NCBI GenBank assembly: GCA_000437395.1
Contig: FR898192.1
Coordinates: 124,001-188,000, forward strand
Length of the DNA: 64,000 bases
Origin: Clostridium sp. CAG:288
GTDB taxonomy: Bacteria > Bacillota_I > Bacilli_A > RFN20 > CAG-288
Direction of reading: 5' to 3'
The notes beneath the pieces were generated by a model. It was not told where the DNA came from and did no database searches. It saw nothing but the letters and a program-made list of their open reading frames with translations. Both the position numbers and the translations under genes were made by a program. Positions 43,355-52,969 of the stretch are shown in pieces; positions within the stretch are counted from its first letter, which is position 1, and each line of letters begins with the position of its first letter.

Positions 43355-46300
43355 TTATTCTAATGTTCCTTCTTCACTACTGATAATAAAGTTGAAATAG
43401 AATTCATAGAATGAATTACCTTCAACGTTTGAAACTAATGAATATCTTGCAGCTAAATTGCCATATCCATCATCGAAACTAATCAATAATGAGTTGTCAA
43501 TTAAAGTGATTTTTGCACTTTCATATTCATCAGAATCTTCTTTTGTTAATGTTAATAAATCGTTAAAGACTGTATCGCTTAAATCATAGTTAAAACGACT
43601 TGTTCCTGTCAATGAATCTGCTGTAATATTCTTTAAATTATTTAGTGTTGCTGTAGCAAAATCAGCAATTGAAGTACATTCGTTACCGTTAATAGTAACA
43701 CTCTCAACACCATAAAGACTATCGTGTTGATTATCAAAATAAATTGTAACTTTCTTAACTGTGCCGTTGATTAAAGCATAGAATACTACATTGACGTTAA
43801 ATACTTCTTCATCTTCGTTATAGTTTTCATATTCGCTATAGTAGTATTTATCTGTGACATAAGTTGTTAATGTTTTATCACCATAATTCTTTGTTAAACT
43901 GTATGATGTGAAATCGTTGTCGTTAAGATATGAAACTATGCTTTCTTTACTGACAATAGCTTCGCTTGAACTTAAAAATTCATCTAAAACAGAGTAATTA
44001 GCACTATTAATTTCGCTAACTGTAGCTGTAGCTAAACATTCATTTAACAATAATGTTTCATCAGTTATAGAACTAAGTTTTAAAGAGTTATAGGCTTTAA
44101 AGGTAATTTTATTATCGCTTGTAGAAACGGTTAATCCGCTAACTGAACTTTCATATAATTCTTCAAAGAAGTTTAAATATGAAGGATTTTTGATGTAATA
44201 ATCGTTTGTTGAGGAAATTCTAGTAAACGATAAATCATTATATTCATCATCTGTTGTTAATGATGAATAACTACCGACTAAAGAAGCAACTCGAGATAAA
44301 TATCTTTGGCTTGCACCAGTAACTGTAACTTTTGGTGAAAGTAATGTAACTTTTCCATCGATAATCTTGAAATTATATAAGAAACTTTCAAGTTTAATTA
44401 CTCCAGAATTATCTGTAATGTTGTAATAATAAGATGAGTTATAAACATATTCAACAGTTCTATCGCCATACGAAACACTAAGTTTATAAGAATTTGGTGT
44501 AGATGAATATTCATCGCTATATAAATTGTTATAGGCAGCTTTTATATCATTGACGCCATTTTCGTTAAATGATTGTCCAGCTAATTCAAGTTCGTTATAT
44601 CTTAATGGTAAGAGCTTAATAATGTTGCTTAGATCATTAGTTAAAGCTTTTTCATCGTTTGCTAATTCTTGAGCTTTGTTATAAATAGTTTTGAATTTTT
44701 CAAAGCTATATGTTGTGTATTTTACTGGTTCGTTTAAAACGTTTTGATATTGAGTGATTAATTTGTTTAAACTTTCTTTTAAACTAGAAGTTTGATCGTC
44801 GAAACTGCTTATAGATACGCCTTCATATTGTTTAACAACACCTGTTAAAATTAAACCATCACGATCAGTACTTGTCTTTTTATACTTAGTCCATAAAGAA
44901 ATTACTAATTCATTATCACCATTAACCTTTAATGAAACTTTGGTAATATCATCTTTGGTATAGTTTGTATTATTTGAAATATCAAAGAAATATGCTAATG
45001 CGTTTCTTGTTAATGGTGAATCTTTTATATCGATAAAGTATTCATCAATTTGGCTATTATATTGAAGATTATCTTTTTTGGAAAGAAGAGTTTTAATTAA
45101 ATTCATATCAGATATGCCATAGTCATTTTCTTCACCCATAGTAATTGTGTTGTTCTCAAATTTAGCAAGATATGTTTTATCGTTGTTCAAAACTAAAGCT
45201 TTGTCGTTAACAACCCAATAAGCTGCTTTATCGTTTACAACGTTATATACGCTATAATCGACACTATCATTGATTCCGTCTTTTCCATTATAAACATCGA
45301 CTTTTAAGCCATATTTTTCGTTTGAGTTTTTACTTAAAATATCTTCAATTTTACTTGTAGGATTATAAGCGTCATCTGATGAATAAGTCTTGTTGTTACT
45401 TAAATAGTTTGTTAATGGATCTATTTTTGTTTTATTAATATCGCTGAAGGTAAATTTAAATGTTACATCTGTTAACTTTGAATCGTTAGCAATATATGCA
45501 GTTAATTTATTGTCAGTTAAATCAAATCCAACATAATTTCCAAATGGTGATAGATCATCAAAGTCATATGAATAAACATCAAACATTGTGTCTAATAAGA
45601 AAGCAACATAGTTAGAGTTATCTATGACAAATGTGTTAGTATTAACTAAATGTTTTGAATATGGCCAACCATATACATCAAGTCCATTGCTAGATAATGG
45701 TTCGGTTTTACCAAAGACAGCAGCAAAGCGATCATAGAATTCATTTGCTAAAATATAAGCAGGGTATGTCCAACTATCGCCGATAACAGCACTATTAATT
45801 TTTAAGTTAGTATCTTTTAATGAAAAGCTATGAACATAGCTATCATAAATTACATAGCCTGTGTTGTTATTTTCGTTATAGTATGCATTTTCAATAGCTT
45901 TATAAGTTCTAGTGACAGGTGAATCTTTAGATACATTATAATCAGTTATTGTCAAAGTGTAATTTCCATTCATGCTATCTATGAAAGATGAAATTTGGCC
46001 TGTAGTTACATTGCTAACTTCTCTAGGTGTTAAGCCGTTTACCGCTTCGTTTAAACTAGCTAAAGCACTATCTAATTCTTCTTGAGTAACATTATCTTTA
46101 ATTAATACGCTTCTTGCATCGTTTAAAGCGTTAATTAAGTTTTCATATGATTCTTTTGTATATGCATTAGCATATTCATCGTTAATCATGTTGTTTGTGA
46201 CATAAGTAATTCTTCTATCAAGCGGAAGTTTGTCTACACTAACTAATGAAGATGAAGAATTGCTTGCTGGGTTTTTATTAGTACAAGAGGTAATTAAATT

Positions 46301-46357
46301 TGTACCACCAACTAATAAAAGTCCACATAATCCCATAATAATTTGTTTGTTTTTCAT
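43355..46357 (-). CDS. Large lipoprotein with FIVAR region and four internal repeats
   Basis: A 1000-residue exported protein. A signal peptide ends in LITSC, so it is a lipoprotein anchored outside the membrane. Residues about 60-125 form a FIVAR-type helical repeat (AYTKESYENLINALNDARSVL). The rest carries about four degenerate copies of a roughly 200-residue beta-rich unit with a pattern like YxLxVxYGDxTxxYxYNxxYYY and a later FLYNF/FYALI strand. The start at 46357 uses the stop/start overlap ATGA with the upstream gene, and GGAGAA lies inside that gene. It may bind or store the substrate at the cell surface. No enzyme motif seen. Confidence 0.65.
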   Translation of the reverse strand: MKNKQIIMGLCGLLLVGGTNLITSCTNKNPASNSSSSLVSVDKLPLDRRITYVTNNMINDEYANAYTKESYENLINALNDARSVLIKDNVTQEELDSALASLNEAVNGLTPREVSNVTTGQISSFIDSMNGNYTLTITDYNVSKDSPVTRTYKAIENAYYNENNNTGYVIYDSYVHSFSLKDTNLKINSAVIGDSWTYPAYILANEFYDRFAAVFGKTEPLSSNGLDVYGWPYSKHLVNTNTFVIDNSNYVAFLLDTMFDVYSYDFDDLSPFGNYVGFDLTDNKLTAYIANDSKLTDVTFKFTFSDINKTKIDPLTNYLSNNKTYSSDDAYNPTSKIEDILSKNSNEKYGLKVDVYNGKDGINDSVDYSVYNVVNDKAAYWVVNDKALVLNNDKTYLAKFENNTITMGEENDYGISDMNLIKTLLSKKDNLQYNSQIDEYFIDIKDSPLTRNALAYFFDISNNTNYTKDDITKVSLKVNGDNELVISLWTKYKKTSTDRDGLILTGVVKQYEGVSISSFDDQTSSLKESLNKLITQYQNVLNEPVKYTTYSFEKFKTIYNKAQELANDEKALTNDLSNIIKLLPLRYNELELAGQSFNENGVNDIKAAYNNLYSDEYSSTPNSYKLSVSYGDRTVEYVYNSSYYYNITDNSGVIKLESFLYNFKIIDGKVTLLSPKVTVTGASQRYLSRVASLVGSYSSLTTDDEYNDLSFTRISSTNDYYIKNPSYLNFFEELYESSVSGLTVSTSDNKITFKAYNSLKLSSITDETLLLNECLATATVSEINSANYSVLDEFLSSSEAIVSKESIVSYLNDNDFTSYSLTKNYGDKTLTTYVTDKYYYSEYENYNEDEEVFNVNVVFYALINGTVKKVTIYFDNQHDSLYGVESVTINGNECTSIADFATATLNNLKNITADSLTGTSRFNYDLSDTVFNDLLTLTKEDSDEYESAKITLIDNSLLISFDDGYGNLAARYSLVSNVEGNSFYEFYFNFIISSEEGTLE

Positions 46358-47706
46358 TTTGTTTCTCCTTTTTTTATAAAAATACAAGCATATCTATAAT
46401 CTTCGTATGGCCTATTTTTAATAAGATATAGATCATAGAAACTGTATTTTTCTCTTAAATTTGTGATGTATGTATTTACTACATCGTCATTTTTGTTCAT
46501 ATCCTGAAATTCAATTTCAAAATAATCATATTTGGTTTTTGAAATAATTTCTTCGACGATACTATTAAATTGATTTTCGTTTTCAACAATTAAATTGTTA
46601 TTTTTTAAATAGTTATATGGTGTTTCGCATATTTGATTTTTTATATCTTCATACATTTTAGAATCGTAACCAAAGTCATTTCCATATGGAGTTGTAGTAT
46701 TAGTTAAGAACATATTGTATGATGGTAAGACAACGCTTAGTTCATCGTTAAGTTTTAGACGATTACTGCCAAATGTTGAACAAGTTAGATACCATTTTTC
46801 GTTAACTTTTACATAGTTATAAGCGTGTCCTAAGAAATTGTCTTTAAAGTCTGTGACACGGACTGAATCTATTCCTTCGAGTTTGCATAAAAGAACAAAA
46901 GCTTTGCTTTTCCCATCACAGACTGCATAGTGATTTAGAAATACTCCTTCGAGGTAATAGCATTGTTCTCTATTTAATAGTTTTAAATCGCTATAAGCAG
47001 TATTGAAATCGTACTTAACTTCACAAGTTAGATAATTATAGATTTGTTTAACTTTATCTAAATCAGTCATATCATCATCAACGATTCGCCTTAATACATT
47101 TTTGGCTTCGTTAAATATTTTATCTTCAATGCTATTTTCTTCAGTTATAGGATAATAATTTTGTAATATTGCATACCATAACGATTCGCTATCATTAACA
47201 TTTATAAACCCGTTATTTTTTAAATAAAGCGGAAAGTCTTCAAATTGTTTATCTCGCTTGTTGATATCATTTTTGTAATCAAATTCATTTATAAAGATAC
47301 TCTCGGTATCTATATAAGTTGGTAAGTTTGTAGCGAGTGGCTGAATAGATAAGCTTACAGTGATTATTTTAAACTGATCATACAAGTCATAATTTAAATA
47401 ATTGGGGTAATTGTCAGCGATATTTGATGTGCTAATGGCTTTATTGAATTCGCTATAGATGCTATAAAATGTTGATGCATAACTATCAGAAATATAATAG
47501 GAAACTTTATCTTTAATTTTATAAAACGCCATGTAATCTAAAGCATATATAAGCTCTTTCCTATTTGATATAACTTTTTCTGGTGTTTTCAATTCGTTTT
47601 TATAACTATCAATAAAGTTTAAGTTATTAGGTGGCTTTGGAGGTGTTTTATTATTGCAGCCAGTTAATAAAACTATTGATAATATAAGTAGTCTAGTTTT
47701 TTTCAT
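46354..47706 (-). CDS. Transglutaminase-like lipoprotein B
   Basis: A 450-residue lipoprotein (lipobox LLTGC at residues 13-17). A transglutaminase/protease-like domain lies near 220-320: HYAVCDGKSKAFVLLC supplies the cysteine, FLGHAYNYVKVNEKWY the histidine. The third position, normally Asp in WYxVDxTW, reads LTCSTFG here. The domain also has the lead-in DLDKVKQIYNYLTCEVKYD typical of the fold. Extracellular role unknown; it may process peptide or be a non-catalytic binding domain. Homologous to the next gene upstream, so the pair arose by duplication. Four-base overlaps on both sides. Confidence 0.75.
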   Translation of the reverse strand: MKKTRLLILSIVLLTGCNNKTPPKPPNNLNFIDSYKNELKTPEKVISNRKELIYALDYMAFYKIKDKVSYYISDSYASTFYSIYSEFNKAISTSNIADNYPNYLNYDLYDQFKIITVSLSIQPLATNLPTYIDTESIFINEFDYKNDINKRDKQFEDFPLYLKNNGFINVNDSESLWYAILQNYYPITEENSIEDKIFNEAKNVLRRIVDDDMTDLDKVKQIYNYLTCEVKYDFNTAYSDLKLLNREQCYYLEGVFLNHYAVCDGKSKAFVLLCKLEGIDSVRVTDFKDNFLGHAYNYVKVNEKWYLTCSTFGSNRLKLNDELSVVLPSYNMFLTNTTTPYGNDFGYDSKMYEDIKNQICETPYNYLKNNNLIVENENQFNSIVEEIISKTKYDYFEIEFQDMNKNDDVVNTYITNLREKYSFYDLYLIKNRPYEDYRYACIFIKKGETK

Positions 47707-49091
47707 AAACTGCCTCCGTTAAAGATAAAAGTATAAAGTTTTTGGTTATTAAACATGCCGTTATTAATCTTTATAGTGGAGTCTTTGTCTTTAAATTTTT
47801 TAAATGCTGAATTAATTATGTCATAATCGCCTAAAAGTTCAATTTGCATAACATAATTATTATCTTTTGCAACTTTATTTACCTTGTTTAATATGAGAAG
47901 CGTCTCTTCTTCGTTTTTAACATTAAGAGATATTTCTTGATTGTCAATTTTTATTTTTGTCTTTGAATAATAATCATATGGAGTAACATTTTTTAAAGAA
48001 TCTATTATTTGGCTTTGACACAGGCTTTCATAATGCCAAGTTTTACTTGAAGTATAGTAATTAGTTAGCATATAGGAGTAAGTGTGATAGTGATATTTTT
48101 TATTGTTAAGTTTATAGACACTACTTGAACTTGTTGGACAAGATAAATAATAGTTATCGTTTATTTTTATGTAAGCATAAGCGTGTCCAGCGTTATTATA
48201 AACCGCCCCAATATGATAAGCTTCTATATTAAATAGATTTAAGAAAGAAACTAGAGCTTTAACAATTCCATCGCATACAGCGTTTTTATTATTAAGTATT
48301 CCGTCTAAGAAATAACATTCATAATCTGTATGTTTGCTATCTTTGTAGTTAAATGAGTCATAATCATAAGTGTTTTCGTTAATTATAAAGTTGAATATGT
48401 TATTAAACTTTTCATATTCACTTATATCTAATGAAGGAACTAATCTATAAGCAGTAGCAATCATTTTGTCAAATAGTTTTTCGGCTGTTGATCCATTTAA
48501 TGGAATTGGATAATAGCTATTAGCTAATGCATAAAATAGCTCTTCGCTATTTGAGACGTTAACAAACCCATTATTATTTTTATAAAGAGGTAGGTCTAAA
48601 TATGTATAGTCGTTTTTTCTGTCATCTTGCAAGACATTATAATAATAAGTGTAATCGAGCACTTTAATATTGTTTTCATTTAAAGTGTAAGATTTGAAAG
48701 CATATTGAGTTATGGAACCATAGACACCAATTAAGTTCTCATCAATTTTGGAAATATCATAACCTTTAATAAAGTTATGTGCTAATATTCCATATTGACC
48801 AGCCCATCTAAAATAGTAACTAATATCTTCTTTAAGTTTTTCTTTAAAAGAATCAGTAATTGAAGTATACACAACTTCATCATTTTTTGATGTGAAGACT
48901 ACATAGTCCATAAAATCACTAAGATCTTGTAGCGTGTTAAGATTTGTGGCTTTTTTGACTGTTGTTATGCTTTCACCTTCATATGTAATATTGATGTTAT
49001 CTATTTTTATAGAAAAATCATTTATACTTGGTTTAGCATTACACGACACTAAGAAGAAAAGAGAAGTTAATAAAACATATCTAGCTTTCAT
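47703..49091 (-). CDS. Transglutaminase-like lipoprotein A
   Basis: A 462-residue lipoprotein (lipobox FLVSC) starting at 49091 after GGAGAG, overlapping the ABC ATPase gene by 11 bases. The transglutaminase-like domain has NKNAVCDGIVKALVSFL (Cys), AGHAYAYIKINDNYY (His) and then LSCPTSSS, with Cys where Asp is expected. Length and layout match the downstream paralogue. Its place between the importer and the reductase genes suggests it handles or captures the imported compound outside the cell; this is inference. Confidence 0.75.
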   Translation of the reverse strand: MKARYVLLTSLFFLVSCNAKPSINDFSIKIDNINITYEGESITTVKKATNLNTLQDLSDFMDYVVFTSKNDEVVYTSITDSFKEKLKEDISYYFRWAGQYGILAHNFIKGYDISKIDENLIGVYGSITQYAFKSYTLNENNIKVLDYTYYYNVLQDDRKNDYTYLDLPLYKNNNGFVNVSNSEELFYALANSYYPIPLNGSTAEKLFDKMIATAYRLVPSLDISEYEKFNNIFNFIINENTYDYDSFNYKDSKHTDYECYFLDGILNNKNAVCDGIVKALVSFLNLFNIEAYHIGAVYNNAGHAYAYIKINDNYYLSCPTSSSSVYKLNNKKYHYHTYSYMLTNYYTSSKTWHYESLCQSQIIDSLKNVTPYDYYSKTKIKIDNQEISLNVKNEEETLLILNKVNKVAKDNNYVMQIELLGDYDIINSAFKKFKDKDSTIKINNGMFNNQKLYTFIFNGGSL

Positions 49092-49890
49092 GTTCGCTCT
49101 CCTTTTTATAGAGATCGTATGACACGCAGACATTTTTATTTGTTTTAGAATCTTTAATTATCTCTCCTTCAATAGCAAAGCATTCTTTTAACATATTTTC
49201 ATTAAAAACATCGTTTGAAGATCCAAAATCAAATACTTGTCCATCTTTCATAGCAAGAAGATAATCAGAGTATTTGCATGCCAAGTTTAAATCATGCAAT
49301 ACCATTACTATCGTTACCTTTTCTTCTTGGTTTAACTTTTTTAGCAATTCCAAAACTTCAAGTTGGTGGTTTAAGTCCAAATAAGTTGTTGGCTCATCGA
49401 GGAGAATAATATTTGTTTGTTGAGCTAGTGACATAGCTATCCAAACTCTTTGTCTTTGACCTCCAGATAATGAAGCGATACTACGAGTTTTAAACTGCTC
49501 CATATTTGTTACTTTTAAAGCCCAGTTTATTACTTCTTTATCTTCGTTAGACAGTTTTCCCAATCCTTTTTGATAAGGGTATCTTCCATATGAAACTAAT
49601 TCAAAGCAGGTAATAGATCCTGGAGCAGTAGGTGTTTGTGGTAAGATTGCCATTTCTTTAGCAATATCTTTATTTTTCATTTTAAAGATATCTTTATCAT
49701 TAATGATTATATTTCCGCTTTCAGCTTTAATAATTCTGCCAATAGCTTTTAAAACAGTAGATTTACCACAACCATTAGCACCGATAATCGATGTTATTTT
49801 GCCTTTTTTAATTTCTATATTAAAATCAGGAATGACTACAAAGTCATCGTAAGCAACTTTTAAATCGTTTGTTATAATACAATTTTCCAT
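49081..49890 (-). CDS. ABC transporter ATPase, ferric siderophore/heme/cobalamin type
   Basis: A 269-residue ATPase of the FecE/FepC/BtuD class. Walker A GANGCGKST is at residues 36-44, the Q-loop in AILPQTPTAPGSI, the ABC signature LSGGQRQRVWIA, Walker B IILLDEPTTYLDL and the switch histidine in VMVLHDLNLA. It powers the two FecCD-type permeases encoded just upstream (gap of two bases). Substrate class (iron chelate, heme or corrinoid) cannot be told from the ATPase. Confidence 0.92.
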   Translation of the reverse strand: MENCIITNDLKVAYDDFVVIPDFNIEIKKGKITSIIGANGCGKSTVLKAIGRIIKAESGNIIINDKDIFKMKNKDIAKEMAILPQTPTAPGSITCFELVSYGRYPYQKGLGKLSNEDKEVINWALKVTNMEQFKTRSIASLSGGQRQRVWIAMSLAQQTNIILLDEPTTYLDLNHQLEVLELLKKLNQEEKVTIVMVLHDLNLACKYSDYLLAMKDGQVFDFGSSNDVFNENMLKECFAIEGEIIKDSKTNKNVCVSYDLYKKESEHES

Positions 49891-49892
49891 AG

Positions 49893-50915
49893 CTACTCCT
49901 TTTTTATTAACAAATAGATAAAATATGGGACGGATAATATAGAAACAAATATTCCTGTTGGAATGTTTGCAAATGCATCAACGCCCATAATCAACATATC
50001 AGCAACTAATATAATAATTGCCGAGCAAGTACCACTAGCCAAGAACAAAACGCGTGTATCAACACCAACGAGCTTTTTAGCAATATGTGGACCTATTAAA
50101 CCGAGGAAGAAGAAATTTCCACCAAAAGCGACAGAAGCACTACTTATGGCTATTGCTCCGATTGCCAATATTACAAAATCTCTTTTGGTATTAACACCTA
50201 TTCCTTTTGCAACATCGTATCCAATATTTATAGCGTTAAGTGTATATGACTTACCATATATTGCTCCTCCAAAAACAGAGAGCCAAATAAACAAAATTAT
50301 AATGTAGTTCCAATCTGTTCCCCAAAGTTCACCAGATTGCCAACGTTGTAAGAATTCTAATTGGTTTCTATCTAACGAGTACATAAATATAGTACCGATT
50401 GCACTATAGGCAGCACTGCAAGCCACGCCAGTCATAATTAGACGTGTTGGAGAAATGCTTTTTTTCTTTCTATAAGATAATATAAATATAATTGCAGCTG
50501 ATAAAAGACCGCCTATAAGTGCCAAGATTGATAACATTAATGGATTGGAGTTGTTAGATTTAACTAATGCTACGTATAAGATTACAAATAGTCCTGAGCC
50601 ATCAGAAACTCCAAGTGTTCCAGGTGAAGCTAAATCGTTATGTAATAGGTTTTGCATTACGACACCAGATACACCCATTCCAATACCGACAAGTAACGCT
50701 AAGCATAAACGAGGTAAACGGAATGAGAACAAAGCTAAATTAGAATATTTATCACCTTTACCAATTAACGTTTTAAATACTTCTAAAACCGTCATGTGGT
50801 ATTGACCAACATTGCAACCAATTAGAAATATTACTAATAGTAGAACGAAAAGAAGAATATTAATAATTATTCCGCGTTTTAATGAAGTGAGATTATTAGT
50901 TTTAATTTTTTTCAT
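49893..50915 (-). CDS. FecCD-family ABC permease 2
   Basis: A 340-residue permease with about ten helices. QNLLHNDLASPGTLGVSDGSGL, RLIMTGVACSAAYSAIGTI, WQSGELWGTDW and FLGLIGPHIAKKLVGVD are diagnostic of the BtuC/FecCD family; GPHIA..LVG is the cytoplasmic coupling region for the ATPase. It forms a heterodimer with the upstream permease. Six bases separate the two genes. Confidence 0.93.
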   Translation of the reverse strand: MKKIKTNNLTSLKRGIIINILLFVLLLVIFLIGCNVGQYHMTVLEVFKTLIGKGDKYSNLALFSFRLPRLCLALLVGIGMGVSGVVMQNLLHNDLASPGTLGVSDGSGLFVILYVALVKSNNSNPLMLSILALIGGLLSAAIIFILSYRKKKSISPTRLIMTGVACSAAYSAIGTIFMYSLDRNQLEFLQRWQSGELWGTDWNYIIILFIWLSVFGGAIYGKSYTLNAINIGYDVAKGIGVNTKRDFVILAIGAIAISSASVAFGGNFFFLGLIGPHIAKKLVGVDTRVLFLASGTCSAIIILVADMLIMGVDAFANIPTGIFVSILSVPYFIYLLIKKE

Positions 50916-50921
50916 AAGCTA

Positions 50922-51947
50922 TCATCCATTAAAAGTATTTTCGTCTGTTCTTCTCGAAGCGAAGATAAAGAAAGGAACACCGATTATAGTAATTAATAAT
51001 CCAATTGGGAATTCAAATCCAGGCATTATATTTTTAGCTATAAAGTCTACAAACAAGACAAATGCCGCTCCTAAAAGTGCACAACTAGGTATAACATATC
51101 GATAATCAGTACCACATATGTGTCTAACAATATGTGGAACCATTAATCCTACATAACCGACCGGTCCTATTATTACAACAGCAATAGCAGATAAAACTAA
51201 TACGACTAATGTCGAAAGTGTTTTTATCAATGTGACATTGCCACCTAAGCCTTTTGAAACTTCGTCACCAAGATTTAAAATTGTTAAAGATCTAGATATG
51301 GCGATAGAAATAACTATTGAGACAATAAAGAATGGTAAGCTGACATAGATATCTAACCAAATAGTATTTGCAGCACTACCAGCCATATATTTCATCATTT
51401 CACCAGATTGACCTGTTTTTAAAACAACAGCGGTTGTAACTGAAGAAAATAAAGTAGAAATAGCCATGCCAGATAAGACCATTCGATCACTGCTTAAACC
51501 TTTTCTACCAATAAAAGCAACTATATAAATTAATAAAATTACAACTAAAGCGCCAAGACATGAAAATCCAATTCTTCCTAAGCGAGAAATATTGGGAAAG
51601 AAAACCATTATTATAATAATTGAAAACACTGAACCAGAGCTAATACCCATAATTCCAGAATCAGCCATTGGATTTTTAGTTGTACCTTGCATTATTGCAC
51701 CTGCAACAGCAAGACAAGCACCAACCATTATGTCAGCAATTATTCTAGGTATTCTAATGTTTCTAATAATTGTTTCATTAAAATTTTCATCGTTGTAATT
51801 AAATAAAGCGTTGATAAAATCTTTAAATGTAATGCTTTTTTCAGCACCGATAAATATAGATAAAACAATCATAGCAGCGATAAAGAAGAGGCTGCATATT
51901 AATAAAATTACAAATTTTTGATTGTTTTGAATTTTCTTCTTTACCAT
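50922..51947 (-). CDS. FecCD-family ABC permease 1
   Basis: A 341-residue permease with about ten helices. GAIMQGTTKNPMADSGIMGISSG, RMVLSGMAISTLFSSV, YMAGSAANTIW and GYVGLMVPHIVRHICGTDYR identify the BtuC/FecCD family. The start at 51947 lies one base after the stop of the binding-protein gene; no clear ribosome site is visible, so coupling is likely. Partner of permease 2. Confidence 0.93.
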   Translation of the reverse strand: MVKKKIQNNQKFVILLICSLFFIAAMIVLSIFIGAEKSITFKDFINALFNYNDENFNETIIRNIRIPRIIADIMVGACLAVAGAIMQGTTKNPMADSGIMGISSGSVFSIIIIMVFFPNISRLGRIGFSCLGALVVILLIYIVAFIGRKGLSSDRMVLSGMAISTLFSSVTTAVVLKTGQSGEMMKYMAGSAANTIWLDIYVSLPFFIVSIVISIAISRSLTILNLGDEVSKGLGGNVTLIKTLSTLVVLVLSAIAVVIIGPVGYVGLMVPHIVRHICGTDYRYVIPSCALLGAAFVLFVDFIAKNIMPGFEFPIGLLITIIGVPFFIFASRRTDENTFNG

Positions 51948-51948
51948 A

Positions 51949-52944
51949 CTAATTTTGATTACTTGCAACTTTTAAAGCATCTAAAATTTGATTATATTGA
52001 GCTTCCATATATAAAGCGTCTTTGAATGAATATAAAATCATATCTATGCAACCAACTCTGTTTTCTTTGACTGCTTTTAAGCTTTTAAATCCTTCGTTAG
52101 TTTTGACACTATCAGGTATAGTTTCTTCTCCAAGTCCAGCAAAAATTACTAAATCGCCTTCATAATCTTTTAGTTTTTCGTTACTAATTTGTGAAAAAGC
52201 TTGTTGTGATTGATCATCTAAAAAATCTTTAACAATTGGCAACATTTTTAAATTTAAAGTAGTATATAAAATGTGATTAAATACAAAAGCATCCTTGTAA
52301 TTTGGTGGTATAGTTAATCCTTGATAATAAGTATAAACAGTAACACTTTTATCAGTTATATTTAAATCGTTAATCTTTTGTAAAGCAACTTTTTCAGTCT
52401 TTTTACAGTAATCAATAATAGTTTCAGCATTTTCGCTTAATCCTAAAATATTACCTAAATAAGTTAATCTTTTTGTATAGTCATAAGTATCAAAATAAAC
52501 AGGAATTGTAGGTGCTATTTTTTCAAGTTTTGCAATGTTTGATTCATCCATAGTGTTATAAGTAAGTATTAATTCTGGACGATAACTCATTACTTCCTCA
52601 GGATCAAATGGTTGAGTATTATTTAATATTTCAACCCCTTTAAAGAAATCTTCATATCCTTGTTGATTGGCATTTCCATCAACAGCTAAAGGTCGAACAC
52701 CTAAAGCTAGTAAATCACCAGTGTTTGAGAGTGCAACAATATTTTTAGTGTTTTTGTTATAAGTTACATCTTTGCCATATAAAGTTTTAATTGTAGTCAT
52801 TTCAACTTCTTCGCTTCTTGTATCACTTAATACTGGAACAGTTGGCAGAGCTTCTACTTGCTTTTTATTACATGAAGTCAACATCGTTGAAACTATTGCA
52901 ATTAAACAGACAAAGACTTTTTTTAATAAATGCTTGTTTTTCAT
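51949..52944 (-). CDS. Substrate-binding lipoprotein of FecB/FhuD/BtuF type
   Basis: A 331-residue lipoprotein (lipobox MLTSC after a basic, hydrophobic signal peptide). The class III binding-protein fold is shown by NIVALSNTGDLLALGVRPLAVDG, the EEVMSYRPELILTYNT segment and a long connecting helix near 170. These proteins bind ferric siderophores, heme or cobalamin and dock on FecCD-type permeases through two glutamates. GGAGAA precedes the ATG. First gene of the ten-gene operon. Confidence 0.9.
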   Translation of the reverse strand: MKNKHLLKKVFVCLIAIVSTMLTSCNKKQVEALPTVPVLSDTRSEEVEMTTIKTLYGKDVTYNKNTKNIVALSNTGDLLALGVRPLAVDGNANQQGYEDFFKGVEILNNTQPFDPEEVMSYRPELILTYNTMDESNIAKLEKIAPTIPVYFDTYDYTKRLTYLGNILGLSENAETIIDYCKKTEKVALQKINDLNITDKSVTVYTYYQGLTIPPNYKDAFVFNHILYTTLNLKMLPIVKDFLDDQSQQAFSQISNEKLKDYEGDLVIFAGLGEETIPDSVKTNEGFKSLKAVKENRVGCIDMILYSFKDALYMEAQYNQILDALKVASNQN

Positions 52945-52969
52945 ATAGTTTCTCCTTTTTCCGGGAGAA

